DNA from: Amycolatopsis solani
GTDB lineage: Bacteria; Actinomycetota; Actinomycetes; Mycobacteriales; Pseudonocardiaceae
Assembly: GCF_033441515.1 (NCBI RefSeq)
Contig: NZ_JAWQJT010000001.1
Coordinates: 2,170,001 to 2,234,000, forward strand
Reading direction: 5' to 3'
DNA length: 64,000 nt
Shown: piece by piece, positions 7,919 to 16,506 of the stretch
Numbering within the stretch: the first letter of the stretch is position 1
Layout of the letters: each line of letters starts with the position of its first letter
Translations under genes and position numbers: made by a program
The notes under the pieces: generated by a model
Seen by the model: only the letters and a program-made list of their open reading frames with translations
Database searches by the model: none
Told to the model about the DNA's origin: nothing

Positions 7919-9448
7919 ATGACTTTGCTGCTGACCCTCGACGACGGTTCCGTGCAGCGCAAACTCGCCGACGCGGTGGAGTTCGCGCGAGCTGCGGTGC
8001 TGGAGGAAGCGCCCGGGGAGCAGCTCGGCGCCCACGTGGGGGTCACCCGTGAGGACGCGGTGACGGCGAGTCACCTGTTCGAGGCCCAGGTCCCGGGCTA
8101 CCGCGGCTGGCGCTGGTCGGTGACGGTCGCACTGGCGGCCGACGACGAGCCGGTGACGGTCAGCGAGGTCGTCCTGGTGCCCGGCCCGGAGGCGCGCATC
8201 GCCCCGCCGTGGGTCCCGTGGGAGCGCCGGGTGCGCGCGGGCGACCTCGGCGTCGGCGACATCTTCCCGACGGACGAGAACGACCCGCGCCTGGCCCCGG
8301 CGTACCTGCAGTCGGACGACCCGGCGGTGGAGGAGGTCGCCCGCGACGCGGGCCTGGGCCGCGTACACGTGCTGTCCCGCTTCGGCCGCACGGAGGCAGC
8401 GTCCCGCTGGCACACCGGCGAGTTCGGCCCGCGGTCCGACATGGCCCGCAGCGCCCCGGACGTGTGCGGCACGTGCGGTTTCTTCGTCCCACTGGCGGGC
8501 TCCCTGCGCGGCGTGTTCGGCGTGTGCAGCAACGACATCTCCCCGGCGGACGGCCACGTGGTCGACGTGGAGTACGGCTGCGGCGCCCACTCGGAGGTCG
8601 AGGTCGAGGTGACGTCCTCGATCCCGGTGGCCGAGCTGGTGTACGACGACTCGCTGCTGGACTTCACGCCGGTGCCGTCGCCGTCGCCCTCCCCGGAGGT
8701 GGTGGAGACGGCAGCGGCCGAGCCGGAGACGGCGGTCGCGGAGTCGGACATCTCACCGGCGGAGGTCGAGCCGGAGGTGGCTGCGCCGGCGGAGTCGGAG
8801 TCGGCTCAGGCCGAGGTGGCCGATGCGGTTGCGGAGCCGGAGGTGGTTGCCCCGGCGGAGCCGGCTCAGGCCGGTGCGGTCGCGGAGCCGGCGGAGGTCG
8901 AGCCGGCTGAGGCTGAGACGACCGATGTGGTTGCCGAGCCCGAGGCGGTTGCGCCGGTAGAGGTTGACCCGGCCGAGGCCGAGGTGACCGATGCGGCTGC
9001 CGAGCCGGAGGTGGTTGCCGCGGCGGAGCCGGCCCAGGCCGGTGCGGTCGCGGAGCCGGCGGAGGCCGAGCCGGTCCAGGCCGAGGTGGCCGATGCGGCT
9101 GCCGAGCCGGAGGTGGTTGCCGCGGTGGAGCCGGCCCAGGCCGATGCGGTCGCGGAGCCGGCGGAGGTCGAGTCGGCTCAGGCTGAGGTGGCTGATGTGG
9201 TTGCCGAGCCGGCTGAGGTGGAGGCGGCCGATGTCGCTGTGGAGCCCGAGGTGGCCGCTCCGGTTGTCGATGATGTTCCCGAGCCCGCGGAAGCCGAGCC
9301 GACTCAGGCTGAGGTGACCGATGCGGTTGCTGAGCCGCAGGCGGAGGCTGGCGAGGCGGTTGAACTGCCCGAAGCCGCTGTCACCGACAATGTCGTCACC
9401 GAGGCGCACGTCCGCGACGAAGGTGCCGGTGAGCAGCGGGAGCGCTGA
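7919..9448 (+). CDS. DUF3027 protein with long acidic repeat tail
   Basis: The first 245 residues of this 509-residue protein form the conserved actinobacterial DUF3027 domain. It includes a W-V-P-W-E-R-R segment and a cysteine set, C-G-T-C-G-F-F then V-C-S-N-D then Y-G-C-G-A-H, that looks like a zinc site. The remaining 265 residues are a low-complexity tail made almost only of Ala, Glu, Pro, Val, Asp and Gln. The mycobacterial counterpart (Rv0877) is about 260 residues, so the tail is an addition. The gene overlaps the Hsp90-like ATPase gene by 20 bases, so the two products may work together. No function is established. Confidence 0.85.
   Translation: MTLLLTLDDGSVQRKLADAVEFARAAVLEEAPGEQLGAHVGVTREDAVTASHLFEAQVPGYRGWRWSVTVALAADDEPVTVSEVVLVPGPEARIAPPWVPWERRVRAGDLGVGDIFPTDENDPRLAPAYLQSDDPAVEEVARDAGLGRVHVLSRFGRTEAASRWHTGEFGPRSDMARSAPDVCGTCGFFVPLAGSLRGVFGVCSNDISPADGHVVDVEYGCGAHSEVEVEVTSSIPVAELVYDDSLLDFTPVPSPSPSPEVVETAAAEPETAVAESDISPAEVEPEVAAPAESESAQAEVADAVAEPEVVAPAEPAQAGAVAEPAEVEPAEAETTDVVAEPEAVAPVEVDPAEAEVTDAAAEPEVVAAAEPAQAGAVAEPAEAEPVQAEVADAAAEPEVVAAVEPAQADAVAEPAEVESAQAEVADVVAEPAEVEAADVAVEPEVAAPVVDDVPEPAEAEPTQAEVTDAVAEPQAEAGEAVELPEAAVTDNVVTEAHVRDEGAGEQRER
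8816..9225 (+). repeat. Internal repeats coding for an A/E/P/V-rich tail
   Basis: The units read A-E-P-E-V-V-A, then A-E-P-A-Q-A-G/D-A-V-A-E-P-A-E, then A-E-V-A/T-D. They recur at roughly 30 to 45 residue spacing at least three times, with high identity at the DNA level. Unequal crossing-over is the likely origin. Confidence 0.75.
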
Positions 9449-12248
9449 GCCGGTCGGGGCCGACTCGTTCGGTGCCGCTCGGCTTCGTGAGGCGACCCTG
9501 CGTGCTTGGCGGGACTCGCCGACCCGGCTCATCGAAGACACCAACGTCGAACGCGATCTGCGGGTCGGGGCCTATCGGGATCGGCTCTTCGTCGAGCTGG
9601 CCCAGAACGCCGCCGACGCCGCCATGGCCGCGGGTGTGCCCGGGCGGGTGCGAGTGTCCCTTGTGGACCGGGAACTCCGGTTCGCCAACACCGGGGCGCC
9701 GCTCGATGCCCGGGGTGTTGCTTCGCTTGCCTCGCTTCGGGCTTCCGGGAAGACCGGCGAGACCGTCGGGCGGTTCGGGGTCGGGTTCGCCGCTGTGCGA
9801 ACCGTTTCCGATGAACCCCGGGTCGTCTCCCGCACCGGTGGGGTCGCCTTTTCCGCCGGTCGGACCCGCGAAGCCGCCGGGATCGAGGGTGATGTTCCCG
9901 TCCTGCGGCTGCCTTGGCCCGTGGACGAGGACGTTCCCGAGGGCTTCGACACCGAGGTCCGGCTTCCGCTGCGGGACGATGTCGACGGCCGGGCCCTCCT
10001 CGACGACCTCGCTCGGGACGTCGCCGACCTGCTGCTCGCCCTGCCCTGGCTGGCCGAGTTCGAGGTCGATGGTCGTGTTTGGACGCGATCGTCGGAGCAG
10101 GACGTCGTCGAGATTCGTGGTCCGGTGGGCGAAACCCGCTGGCTGACGCACCGCGGTGACGTCGTCTGGGCGATCCCGGTCGATCGGGACGGCGTGCCCG
10201 AGTCGCTCGGGGAAGACGTCCTGCGTGCGCCCACCCCCACCGATGACGCGCTTTCGTTGCCCGCGCGGCTTCTCGCGGCCGTTCCGGTCGAACCGTCGCG
10301 CCGCCGGGTGTTGCCCGGACCCGAACTGAACGCGGCGCTGGAGAAGGCGGCCGCCGAGTACGTCGGGCTTGTCCGGTTGCTGTCGCCGGAACACCGGTTC
10401 GTGCTCGTTCCGAGGCCGGGGTTTCCCAAGTCCACTGTGGACGCCAAGCTGCGGGACGAAATGCTTGCCGCCCTGAGCAACGAGACTTGGGTGTCCACTC
10501 AGGACAAGAGTGAAGTTTCTGGTCGACAGGCAAGGGTTCTCGACGTCGAGGTGCCCGGACTGCCGGAGCTGCTCGCCGACCTCGTTCCCGGGTTGGTCAA
10601 GGGGTCCGTGTCGGCGCCGGCGCTGAAATCCGTTTCGGGGCAAGTGATCGGCATCGAAGAGGTGCTGGAAACGCTGACCGGGGTGGCAAGAGATCCCGGC
10701 TGGTGGCGCGAGGTCTACGCCGCGCTCGCGATCGCCGTCGACTCGCACGCCGTCGCCGCGTCCAAACTGGACGGTCTGCCGGTTCCGCTGTCGGATGGCC
10801 GGACGCTGCCGGGTGCGCGGGGGAGCCTGCTGGTCGAAGGATCGGCGGAGCTGCTCGAACTGTTGTCCGATGTGGACATCCCGGGACTCCGGCTGGTGCA
10901 CCCCACCGCGTCGCACCCGCTGCTGGAACGCTTGGGGGCCAAGCACGCCGACGCGCGGGAGCTGCTCAACACCGATCAGCTGCGGGACGCGGTCGAACGA
11001 AGTGTCGAGGACGTTCGGTCCGGTTTGGACGGTACGACGCTCGCCGGTGCCGTGCTCCGGCTGGTCGCCGACTGCGGGGATGACGCTCCGCGCTGGGTCG
11101 GTGCGCTCGCCCTGCCCGCCACCGACACCTGGCGCCGGGCCGACGAACTCGTGCTGCCGGCGTCGCCGTTGATCGACGTCTTCGACGAAGAGGTCTTCGA
11201 GGAGGACGGCGCGCTCGACGTGCTCGACGAGGACTTCGCCGAGGACTGGCCGGCCGAGACGCTGAAAGCCGCCGGGGTGCTCGATTCCTTCGCGCTGGTC
11301 GTCGACGACGAACCGCACGAACCCGACCACGACCTGCCGGACGAAGAAACCTGGTGGGACTCGCTGCCGGAGCCGCCGTCGACGCTCGTCGCGATCCGGG
11401 ACCTCGACCTCGTCGCCGACGACTCCTGGCCCGCCGCGCTGCGCCTGCTCGCCGCGCGGCCCGAAACCTGGCACGCCCTGCGCGCGCCGCGGGGCCACGC
11501 CGCCTGGTGGATCGCGCAGTACGCCGTGCTCGACGGGTTCGCGCCGAACGAATGGCGCTTGCCGGACGCCGATCTGGCCGGGCTCTACGACGTCGTGCCC
11601 GACCTCGGCCTCAGCGAACAACTCCTGGCGGCCGCCGGGGTGCGGGCGGACCTCGAACTGTCCACAGTGGAAGAAGCGGACGACCTCCTCGACCGGCTCG
11701 CCGACCCGGACCGCGCGGTCTCGGCCGGGCTGACCGCTCGCGCCTACGACGCCGTCGTCGAGTCGGGGCTCGAGCCGCGCGTGCCGCGGGGAGTCCGGGC
11801 CGCGGACGGGGCCGTCGCGGCCGACGCGCTCGTGCTGGACGTGCCGTGGGTGGCCGGGGCACTCGAGCCCGACCGGTACGTGGTCGCGCCCGAAGACCCG
11901 GAGCGGCTCGCCGACCTGCTCGACCTGCCGCTCGCGAGCGCCGCGCCCGCCGAGGTGACCAGCGCGGGCGAATACGCGCCTTGGGCCGAGCTGCCCGCGC
12001 TGAAGCTGGTCGCCGATCAGCTCGGCGTCCGGCTGCCCGACGGCGGTGTCCTGGTGCACGACCCGCTGACCGTGTCGATCGAGGGCGCCGAGCACGACGT
12101 CCAGTGGTGGTCCGACGGCCGGCTGCACGCGGCCGACACGTCCGAGGGCCTGGCCCGCGCGTTCGCCTGGGCGGCCGGGCGCTGGCCCGACCGGCACCTG
12201 ATCACCGCGCTGCTCGACGACCCGTCACCGAGGACGCTGCTGAGTTAG
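9429..12248 (+). CDS. Sacsin/Hsp90-like GHKL ATPase-domain protein
   Basis: This 939-residue protein has an N-terminal Hsp90-type ATP-binding fold. The segment V-E-L-A-Q-N-A-A-D-A-A carries the ATP-coordinating Asn, R-F-A-N-T-G is the N2-like box, and S-G-K-T-G-E-T-V-G-R-F-G-V-G-F is the G2-like glycine lid. The next 700 residues are acidic and lack recognisable domains. The GTG at 9429 is preferred because GACGAAGG at 9416-9423 is spaced 5 bases away; it lies inside the end of the DUF3027 gene, so translation is coupled. By analogy to sacsin-type proteins it may be a chaperone, but its clients are unknown. Confidence 0.8.
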   Translation: MSSGSAEPVGADSFGAARLREATLRAWRDSPTRLIEDTNVERDLRVGAYRDRLFVELAQNAADAAMAAGVPGRVRVSLVDRELRFANTGAPLDARGVASLASLRASGKTGETVGRFGVGFAAVRTVSDEPRVVSRTGGVAFSAGRTREAAGIEGDVPVLRLPWPVDEDVPEGFDTEVRLPLRDDVDGRALLDDLARDVADLLLALPWLAEFEVDGRVWTRSSEQDVVEIRGPVGETRWLTHRGDVVWAIPVDRDGVPESLGEDVLRAPTPTDDALSLPARLLAAVPVEPSRRRVLPGPELNAALEKAAAEYVGLVRLLSPEHRFVLVPRPGFPKSTVDAKLRDEMLAALSNETWVSTQDKSEVSGRQARVLDVEVPGLPELLADLVPGLVKGSVSAPALKSVSGQVIGIEEVLETLTGVARDPGWWREVYAALAIAVDSHAVAASKLDGLPVPLSDGRTLPGARGSLLVEGSAELLELLSDVDIPGLRLVHPTASHPLLERLGAKHADARELLNTDQLRDAVERSVEDVRSGLDGTTLAGAVLRLVADCGDDAPRWVGALALPATDTWRRADELVLPASPLIDVFDEEVFEEDGALDVLDEDFAEDWPAETLKAAGVLDSFALVVDDEPHEPDHDLPDEETWWDSLPEPPSTLVAIRDLDLVADDSWPAALRLLAARPETWHALRAPRGHAAWWIAQYAVLDGFAPNEWRLPDADLAGLYDVVPDLGLSEQLLAAAGVRADLELSTVEEADDLLDRLADPDRAVSAGLTARAYDAVVESGLEPRVPRGVRAADGAVAADALVLDVPWVAGALEPDRYVVAPEDPERLADLLDLPLASAAPAEVTSAGEYAPWAELPALKLVADQLGVRLPDGGVLVHDPLTVSIEGAEHDVQWWSDGRLHAADTSEGLARAFAWAAGRWPDRHLITALLDDPSPRTLLS

Positions 12249-12511
12249 AGCCGCTGGGCCGACTTCGAGCCGCGGCGGGCGGCGGCGCGCTGCCAGCCGA
12301 TGATCGCCAGGCCGACGAAACCGAGCGCGAAGCCGGACAGCGCCGTCTGCACCCAGAGCCCCGATGTCGTGAAGAAGAGCACCACCAGCGCGACAGCCCA
12401 GATCGAGGTGCCTACGATCACCACCGGCGTCAGGTCGGTCAGCTTCTTGGGCAGCTCCGGCGTGTGCCGCAACGAGCCCGTAACCTCCGGTGGATTGATC
12501 GGTTCACTCAC
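12245..12511 (-). CDS. DUF2530 small membrane protein
   Basis: The protein has 88 residues: a hydrophilic N terminus of about 28, then two transmembrane helices (V-V-I-V-G-T-S-I-W-A-V-A-L-V-V-L-F-F and A-L-S-G-F-A-L-G-F-V-G-L-A-I-I-G), and a basic end (R-A-A-A-R-R-G-S-K). The GTG at 12511 gives the usual family length. Size, topology and position between DUF3027 and MarR match the DUF2530 protein Rv0879c. The stop overlaps the convergent ATPase gene by 4 bases. No function is known. Confidence 0.75.
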   Translation of the reverse strand: MSEPINPPEVTGSLRHTPELPKKLTDLTPVVIVGTSIWAVALVVLFFTTSGLWVQTALSGFALGFVGLAIIGWQRAAARRGSKSAQRL

Positions 12512-12554
12512 GAGGTGCAGGGTACTCCGCAGCAGCGAGAGAATGGGCAGGCGA

Positions 12555-14024
12555 ATGGCGGAGCAGGAGACGACCCGCGCGGGGACGTCCACACTGGACC
12601 GGTTCTTCAAGATCACCGAGCGGGGTTCTACGGTGCCGCGCGAGCTGCGCGGCGGCCTGGTCACCTTCGTCACGATGGCGTACATCGTGGTGCTCAACCC
12701 GTTGATCATCGGCAGCTTCTCGGCCGACGACGCGGGCGCGCACAAGGACCTCCTCGGCGGCATCCTGCCGGTCTCGCAGGTCGCCGCGGTGACGGCGCTC
12801 GTCGCCGGCGTGATGACGATCCTGATGGGCCTGGTCGCGAACTACCCGTTCGCGATCGCCACCGGACTCGGCATCAACAGCCTGGTCGCGGTCACCATCG
12901 CCCCGCAGATGACCTGGCCCGAGGCGATGGGCCTGGTGGTCATCGAGGGCGTGATCATCGTGCTGCTCGTGCTCACCGGCTTCCGCACCGCGGTGTTCAA
13001 GGCCGTGCCGGCCGCGCTGAAGTCCGCGATCGCCGTCGGCATCGGCGTGTTCATCTGCCTGATCGGCCTGGTCGACGCCGGGTTCGTGCGCCGGCTGCCG
13101 GACGCCGCGCACACCACCGTCCCGGTGGGACTGGGCATCAACGGCTCGATCGCCTCCTGGCCGACCGCGGTGTTCGTCGTCGGCCTGCTGGTCACCGGCA
13201 TCCTCGTGGTCCGCAAGGTCAAGGGCGCGATCCTCATCGGCGTGCTGGCGTCGACGGTGCTGGCCATCGTCGTCGAGGCGATCGTCAAGGCCGGGCCGTC
13301 GAAGGGCACGAACCCGCTCGGCTGGAACCTCGGCTACCCGGCGCTGCCGGACCAGGTGCTCGGCCTGCCGAACCTCTCGCTGGTCGGCGACGTCTCCTTC
13401 GGCGCCTGGACGCGGCTGCCGATCATCACCGTCTGCCTGCTGGTGTTCACGCTGGTGCTCGCCGACTTCTTCGACGCCATGGGCACGATGACCGGCCTGG
13501 CGAAGGAGGCCGACCTGCTGCCGAAGGACGGCCAGCTGCCCAACGTCGGCAAGGCGCTGTTCGTCGAGGGCCTCGCGGGCGCGGCCGGCGGGTTCGGCTC
13601 GGCCAGCTCGAACACGGTGTTCGTCGAGTCGGCGGCCGGCATCGCGGAGGGCGCGCGGACCGGCCTGGCCAACGTCGTCACCGGCGTGCTGTTCATCGCC
13701 GCCATGTTCCTGACCCCGCTCTACCAGGTCGTGCCGGTCGAAGCGGCCGCGCCGGCGCTGGTTGTGGTCGGCGCGATGCTGATGTCGCAGGTCCGCGACA
13801 TCGACTTCACCGACTACTCGATCGCGTTGCCGGCGTTCCTGACCATCGTCGTCATGCCGTTCACGTACTCGATCGCGAACGGCATCGGCGCCGGCTTCGT
13901 CAGCTACGTCGTGATCCGCGCGGCGACCGGCAAGGCCCGCCAGGTGCACCCGCTGATGTGGGTGATCGCGCTGGCGTTCGTGGCGTACTTCGCGGTCGGG
14001 CCGATCCAGGCGGCGTTCAAGTGA
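12555..14024 (+). CDS. NCS2 family purine permease (AzgA-like)
   Basis: This inner-membrane transporter of 489 residues probably imports a purine base such as hypoxanthine, guanine or adenine by proton symport. Typical AzgA-branch motifs are T-F-V-T-M-A-Y-I-V-V-L-N-P near residue 40, A-T-G-L-G-I-N-S-L, and D-F-F-D-A-M-G-T-M-T-G-L-A around residue 310. About 12 to 14 membrane segments are visible. The ATG at 12555 has GGGCAGG 3 bases upstream; the ATG at 12543 is an alternative. It is divergent from the DUF2530 gene, and its stop is followed at once by the stop of the next convergent gene. No purine riboswitch was recognised upstream. Confidence 0.87.
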   Translation: MAEQETTRAGTSTLDRFFKITERGSTVPRELRGGLVTFVTMAYIVVLNPLIIGSFSADDAGAHKDLLGGILPVSQVAAVTALVAGVMTILMGLVANYPFAIATGLGINSLVAVTIAPQMTWPEAMGLVVIEGVIIVLLVLTGFRTAVFKAVPAALKSAIAVGIGVFICLIGLVDAGFVRRLPDAAHTTVPVGLGINGSIASWPTAVFVVGLLVTGILVVRKVKGAILIGVLASTVLAIVVEAIVKAGPSKGTNPLGWNLGYPALPDQVLGLPNLSLVGDVSFGAWTRLPIITVCLLVFTLVLADFFDAMGTMTGLAKEADLLPKDGQLPNVGKALFVEGLAGAAGGFGSASSNTVFVESAAGIAEGARTGLANVVTGVLFIAAMFLTPLYQVVPVEAAAPALVVVGAMLMSQVRDIDFTDYSIALPAFLTIVVMPFTYSIANGIGAGFVSYVVIRAATGKARQVHPLMWVIALAFVAYFAVGPIQAAFK

Positions 14025-14600
14025 TCAGCCCGGAGCGCTGACCTCCATCGCGGCGTCCAGCACGCCGCGGTGGGCGTCGAACTCGGCGGGCGGCGCCTCG
14101 TAGCGGATGGTGACGAGGCTGTCGCCCGCGCCTAGCCCGATCACGGTGACCCGTTCCGGGTACCGGCCGTCGCGGAGGTAGGTGTAGTCCCACTCCGCCG
14201 CGTCCGCGAGGTCGCCGGCCGCCACGGGCTTGACGACCGAGCCGTCCTGGTGCGCCTTCCCGGCGACGGCCTTGAGCCCGCCCGGCGCGTCCTCCTGCGT
14301 GATCGGCACCTTGTCGGTCTCCAGCAGGAGGTTGCCGCTGCGGTAGCTCGCGCGGTCGTTCTCGTGCCGCACGGTCCAGCCCGACGGCACCGGGATCCGG
14401 ATCGCCCAGCCGCGCCCGCCGGACACTTCGGGGAAGAAGTACTCCTCGATCGACTGCTGCGCGACGGGCGGTGCCGTGGTCGTCGGTGGTGGCGCCGGTG
14501 CGGCCGCCGGTGCCGGGTCGCCGCCGCTCAGGAACAGTGCCGCCACGATCGCCAGTACCGCCGCGCCGACCGCGACCGAGCCCACCAGCTTCTTGTTCAT
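14025..14600 (-). CDS. Membrane-anchored exported protein of unknown function
   Basis: This 191-residue protein has an N-terminal signal-anchor (about residues 4 to 25), then an A/P/T-rich linker, then a domain of about 140 residues with the pattern W-A-I-R-I-P-V-P-S-G-W and W-D-Y-T-Y. This resembles LpqN/LpqT-like or Mog1/PsbP-like fold proteins of actinobacteria, a weak assignment. The ATG at 14600 has a G-rich site just upstream. It stands between the purine permease and marR, both on the plus strand. There is no cysteine at the end of the signal, so it is probably not lipidated. Confidence 0.7.
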   Translation of the reverse strand: MNKKLVGSVAVGAAVLAIVAALFLSGGDPAPAAAPAPPPTTTAPPVAQQSIEEYFFPEVSGGRGWAIRIPVPSGWTVRHENDRASYRSGNLLLETDKVPITQEDAPGGLKAVAGKAHQDGSVVKPVAAGDLADAAEWDYTYLRDGRYPERVTVIGLGAGDSLVTIRYEAPPAEFDAHRGVLDAAMEVSAPG

Positions 14601-14692
14601 CCGACCCCCAGGGTTTCCCTGGTGAGGACGCACGACCGTGTTCCGGGTTGCCGGTTGACCGAGATCACCCGCTCGGCCGAAGTTTCGTAAGG

Positions 14693-14704
14693 TATGCTAA
14701 CTAT
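14693..14704 (+). promoter_or_regulatory. marR leaderless promoter, -10 element
   Basis: TATGCT at 14693-14698, preceded by G-G, ends 6 bases before the marR ATG. The surrounding 30 bases are unusually AT-rich for this genome, as expected for a regulator-bound promoter. Confidence 0.5.
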
Positions 14705-15136
14705 ATGTCCGGCGACACGCACGAACGCTCCTTGGCGAGCCGGTTGCGTCTCGCGGTGGTCCGGCTCAACCGCCGGCTGCGGGCACAGCGCGTCGGGGAC
14801 GACCTCACGCTCACGCAGGTCGCCGCGCTGTCCACCCTGCACAAGTGCGGTGCGCTGACCCCGGGTCAGCTCGCCGCGAAGGAAGGCGTCCAGCCGCCCT
14901 CGATGACGAGGGTGATCGCCGCGCTCGAGGAGATGAAGTTCGTCGAGCGGCGCCCGCACCCGACCGATGGCAGGCAAGCCATCGTCGAGTTGTCCGAGAG
15001 CGGGCTGGCCTACGTGCGGAAGGCCATTTCCGTGCGCGAGGCGTGGCTGGACCGGCAATTGGCGGAACTCGGCGACGAAGAGCGCGAAGTGCTCTCCAAA
15101 GCCGCCGAAATCATCGACAGGATGGCGGGGAACTAA
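14705..15136 (+). CDS. MarR family transcriptional regulator
   Basis: This is a 143-residue winged-helix regulator. The recognition region T-P-G-Q-L-A-A-K-E-G-V-Q-P-P-S-M-T-R-V is followed by the wing R-R-P-H-P-T-D-G-R-Q-A-I-V. It matches the DUF2530-adjacent MarR (Rv0880) in position and size. The MFS gene begins 5 bases after its stop, so the two form an operon. The family normally represses a neighbouring efflux gene and is released by a phenolic or amphipathic ligand, which fits here. The ligand is unknown. Confidence 0.88.
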   Translation: MSGDTHERSLASRLRLAVVRLNRRLRAQRVGDDLTLTQVAALSTLHKCGALTPGQLAAKEGVQPPSMTRVIAALEEMKFVERRPHPTDGRQAIVELSESGLAYVRKAISVREAWLDRQLAELGDEEREVLSKAAEIIDRMAGN

Positions 15137-15141
15137 CCACG

Positions 15142-16506
15142 GTGACGGCCACGGGTAGCGAAACCAAGCGTTCGATCGAGACCACTGCTACCCGGGACAC
15201 GGCGCCACCGCCGTCCGCTTCGCCACCATCCCCCGCCAAGCGCGGCAGCATGTTCGCGTCGCTGCGGGTCCGCAACTACCGGCTGTTCTTCACCGGCCAG
15301 GTCATCTCGAACATCGGCACCTGGATGCAGCGCATCGCCCAGGACTGGCTGGTGTTCACCCTCAGCGGCAACAACCCGATCGCCCTCGGCATCGCGGTCG
15401 CGCTGCAGTTCGCGCCGACGCTCTTCCTCTCGCTGTGGGCCGGCGTCCTCGCCGACCGCGTCGACAAGCGGCGGATGCTCGCCTGGATCCAGGCCGCGGC
15501 GTGTTCGCAGGCCGTCGTGCTCGGCGTCCTCGACATCACCGGGCTCGTGGCGCTGTGGCAGGTCTACGTCCTGTGCTTCACGCTCGGCATCACGGCGTCG
15601 CTCGAAGTGCCGACGCGGCAGTCGTTCGTCGCCGAGATGGTGGGCCGCGACCAGATCGCGAACGCCGTCGCGCTGAACTCGTCGATCTTCAACATGGCGC
15701 GGATCGTCGGCCCGGCCATCGCCGGGTTCGCGATCACCTGGATCGGCACCGGCTGGCTGTTCATCGCGAACGCGCTCAGCACGGTCGCGGTGATCGCCGG
15801 GCTGCTGATGATGAACCCGGACAAGCTCTTCCGCGTCGCGGCGGTGCCGCGCGAGAAGGGCCAGCTGGTCGAGGGCCTCCGGTACGTCCGGCGGCGCTCC
15901 GACCTGATGACCGTGATGGTGCTGGTGCTGTTCGTCAGCACGTTCGGCATCACCTACTTCAGCTCGCTGCCGATCGTCGCGGCGAACGTCTTCCACACCG
16001 CCGCCGACGGCTACGGCCTCCTTTCCACACTCGTCGCGGTCGGCACGTTCACCGGCGCGGTGATGTCCGCCCGCCGCGGCACCAAGGGACGGCCGCGGGT
16101 GCGGCTGATGCTGGTGTCCGCCTTCTTCCTGGGCGTGTTCGAACTGATCACGGCCTTCATGCCGACGTACCTGACGTTCGGCCTCGGCCTGATCCCGCTC
16201 GGCTTCGCGACGATGACGTTCCTCAACACGGCGAACGCGCTGGTGCAGACATCGGTCAGCCCGGAGATGCGGGGCCGGGTGATGGGCCTGTACGTGCTGG
16301 TCCTGATCGGCGGCAACCCGATCGGCGGCCCGATGGTCGGCTGGATGGCGGACGCGTTCGGCGGGCGTTCTCCCTTCTACATCGGCGGCGCGGTCTCGGC
16401 GCTGGCCGCGGTCGTGTGCGCGGTGGTGCTGATCCGGCGGGGTGGCGTTTCGTGGCCGGTGCAGCGGGGGTTCGGGCTTCGGGTGCTGAAGCGAGCCAAG
16501 GTCTAA
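15142..16506 (+). CDS. MFS exporter (EntS-like)
   Basis: This 454-residue transporter has a hydrophilic N terminus of about 38 residues, then 12 membrane segments starting at R-V-R-N-Y-R-L-F-F-T-G-Q. The A-like motif is L-A-D-R-V-D-K-R-R-M-L. The pattern S-N-I-G-T-W-M-Q-R-I-A-Q-D-W-L-V is typical of the MFS_3 group, which includes the enterobactin exporter EntS and drug exporters. The GTG at 15142 is the first start after the marR stop, with a GGGG site 11 bases away. Control by the adjacent MarR is likely. The substrate is not predictable. Confidence 0.85.
   Translation: MTATGSETKRSIETTATRDTAPPPSASPPSPAKRGSMFASLRVRNYRLFFTGQVISNIGTWMQRIAQDWLVFTLSGNNPIALGIAVALQFAPTLFLSLWAGVLADRVDKRRMLAWIQAAACSQAVVLGVLDITGLVALWQVYVLCFTLGITASLEVPTRQSFVAEMVGRDQIANAVALNSSIFNMARIVGPAIAGFAITWIGTGWLFIANALSTVAVIAGLLMMNPDKLFRVAAVPREKGQLVEGLRYVRRRSDLMTVMVLVLFVSTFGITYFSSLPIVAANVFHTAADGYGLLSTLVAVGTFTGAVMSARRGTKGRPRVRLMLVSAFFLGVFELITAFMPTYLTFGLGLIPLGFATMTFLNTANALVQTSVSPEMRGRVMGLYVLVLIGGNPIGGPMVGWMADAFGGRSPFYIGGAVSALAAVVCAVVLIRRGGVSWPVQRGFGLRVLKRAKV

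Noticed and set aside
8753..9544. 263-codon minus-strand frame with regular L-x-L-x-x-R repeats
   Set aside because: The apparent repeats are the reverse complement of the A/E/P/V-rich repeats in the DUF3027 gene.
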